Source: Pseudomonas alliivorans
GTDB lineage: Bacteria > Pseudomonadota > Gammaproteobacteria > Pseudomonadales > Pseudomonadaceae
Direction of reading: 5' to 3'
NCBI RefSeq assembly: GCF_017826695.1
Contig: NZ_JAFFZW010000008.1
Coordinates: 186,001-250,000, forward strand
Length of the DNA: 64,000 nucleotides
Shown one piece after another: positions 63,047-64,000 of this stretch. The translations under genes were made by a program, and so were the position numbers. Under the pieces are notes generated by a model. The model had not been told where the DNA came from. It ran no database searches and was given only the letters and a program-made list of their open reading frames with translations. The first letter of the stretch is position 1. Every line of letters starts with the position of its first letter.

Positions 63047-63080
63047 ATCCGATAATCGACTAACTGTTCGGTAATCGAAC
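63047..63080. promoter_or_regulatory. Two tandem PcaR-like operator sites before pcaI
   Basis: ATCCGATAATCGACT (63047-63061) and GTTCGGTAATCGAAC (63066-63080), related imperfect palindromes spaced 19 bp apart start to start, about 96-130 bp upstream of the pcaI ATG. They resemble the paired sites used by IclR-family PcaR. Confidence 0.6.
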
Positions 63081-63109
63081 CCATTCGCTGATTATCAATA
63101 ACCTGTGTA

Positions 63110-63952
63110 TCAAGTGAACAACTGGGTGCTCAGATCACGGCTGGCGTCGAGCATGATCGGCAGAAAGCGCTGCTCCAGCTCACTGCGGGCCACCCGTCCG
63201 GCACTGGTGCTGACATTGAGCGCAGCCAGTACCTGACCCGATGCATCATAGACCGGCACGGCAATGGAACGAAGCCCCTGTTCCAGTTCCTGGTCGACAA
63301 TGCACCATCCTTGCTGACGAACCTGTTGCAGACACTCGAGCAAAGCTTCTGGTGTACGAATGGTGCGACTGGTCTTGGGCTGCAGGTCCACGTGATCCAG
63401 ATATTCCTGCAACGAGACGTCATCCAGCGCAGCCAGCAGGATGCGTCCCATCGACGTGCAATACGCCGGCAGTCGACCGCCCACCGAGAGATCCACCGAT
63501 ATCAGCCGCTGGGTCGTGGCCGACCGGGCTATATATAAGATGTCGTCGCCTTCAAGGGTGGCCATGTTGCACGCCTCGTGCAACTGATCGCTCATGCGGT
63601 CCAGATAAGGCTGTGAAGAAATCGCCAGCGGCGTGGACGACAAATAGGCATGGCCCAACGTCAGAACCTTGGGCAGCAAAGAATAGGTACGGCCGTCCGT
63701 GGTGGCGTATCCCAGTTTGATCAAGGTGTGCAGACAACGACGCACGGCCGCTCTGGGGATTTCCGTACGGTGGCTGATCTGAGCGATGGTCAGGTGCCGT
63801 TTGCGCTCCTGAAAGGCGTGAATCACTGCAAGCCCGCGCGCCAGCGAAGTCATGAAATCAGGATCCCCGGTCAACGCTTGAATGCGCTTGGCAGGCGAAG
63901 CCACGATCGGCGGAGCCAGTGAGGAAAAAGAATTACGCAGTTCGTCGTTCAT
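63110..63952 (-). CDS. pcaR: IclR-family regulator PcaR
   Basis: 280 residues. N-terminal extension, winged-helix DNA-binding domain (about 33-95; LARGLAVIHAFQ, LTIAQISHRTEIPRAAVRRCLHTLIKLGYA) and C-terminal effector domain (about 110-280) that in the family binds beta-ketoadipate. Transcribed in the same direction as pcaI with a 158-bp gap containing the operator-like repeats. Classical activator of the pca regulon in pseudomonads. Confidence 0.9.
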   Translation of the reverse strand: MNDELRNSFSSLAPPIVASPAKRIQALTGDPDFMTSLARGLAVIHAFQERKRHLTIAQISHRTEIPRAAVRRCLHTLIKLGYATTDGRTYSLLPKVLTLGHAYLSSTPLAISSQPYLDRMSDQLHEACNMATLEGDDILYIARSATTQRLISVDLSVGGRLPAYCTSMGRILLAALDDVSLQEYLDHVDLQPKTSRTIRTPEALLECLQQVRQQGWCIVDQELEQGLRSIAVPVYDASGQVLAALNVSTSAGRVARSELEQRFLPIMLDASRDLSTQLFT

Positions 63953-64000
63953 TGCCGCAACCTCTGTACACCCTTTCAGGCCTTGTGAACCGGCGGTTTC

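Overview
The window is a GC-rich, gene-dense chromosomal segment of a plant-associated Pseudomonas, most likely the P. syringae group. This rests on recognisable protein families (RhlA without a visible RhlB, XenA, PcaRIJFT, MexAB-OprM with a TtgR/PmeR-type repressor, DUF1652, a XaxAB-like toxin pair) and on Pseudomonas-type REP and MITE repeats. No database search was run, so the species call is an inference.

Layout. 1-4.2 kb: urea carboxylase (cut at the left edge, with a REP doublet inside its reading frame) and allophanate hydrolase, converting urea to ammonia and CO2. 4.4-7.8 kb: a 1118-residue DUF6543/Stv-like putative toxin. 7.8-10.2 kb: a Cys-rich CWC protein, RsuA, RhlA and tRNA-Gly(CCC). 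10.4-14.4 kb: a lipoprotein and a type V autotransporter with a Pro-Thr linker. 14.5-19.6 kb: XenA with a divergent ArsR regulator, then a D-tartrate module (DctA-like carrier, D-tartrate dehydratase, divergent LysR regulator). 19.6-27.7 kb: an eight-gene minus-strand cluster of unknown substrate (amidase, DeoR regulator, M20 carbamoylase-like hydrolase, two paralogous choline-kinase-like phosphotransferases, DUF3311 protein, SSS symporter, HAD-IB phosphatase). This is the best candidate here for an undescribed pathway. 27.9-32.5 kb: SulP transporter, a gene-poor relic stretch, DUF1652, GNAT and a methyltransferase. 32.8-35.1 kb: a XaxA/XaxB-like binary pore-forming toxin with its own terminator. 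35.1-39.1 kb: two TPM-domain proteins with no lemA in view, and the periplasmic beta-glucosidase BglX. 39.1-46.4 kb: a DctB/DctD (or MifS/MifR) two-component system, a PAS hybrid kinase, and a KgtP-like dicarboxylate transporter preceded by a clear sigma-54 promoter. 46.4-51.6 kb: a secreted 13-residue-repeat protein, a flavin reductase-like protein, small proteins, a DHA2 drug exporter whose stop codon lies in the target duplication of a MITE, and an orphan type VI immunity-like gene behind a 60-residue Cys-rich ORF. 51.9-58.7 kb: pmeR and mexAB-oprM with a recognisable operator. 58.7-64 kb: the beta-ketoadipate genes pcaR-IJF-T.

The genes mostly form small, self-contained nutrient-uptake and catabolic units, each with its own transporter and regulator (urea, D-tartrate, the unknown amide/alcohol substrate, dicarboxylates, beta-ketoadipate). 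Interspersed are factors for interaction with hosts or competitors (XaxAB, DUF6543 protein, autotransporter, RhlA surfactant, efflux pump, immunity relic). This fits a plant-surface or apoplast lifestyle. No CRISPR array, rRNA, prophage or intact insertion sequence was seen.
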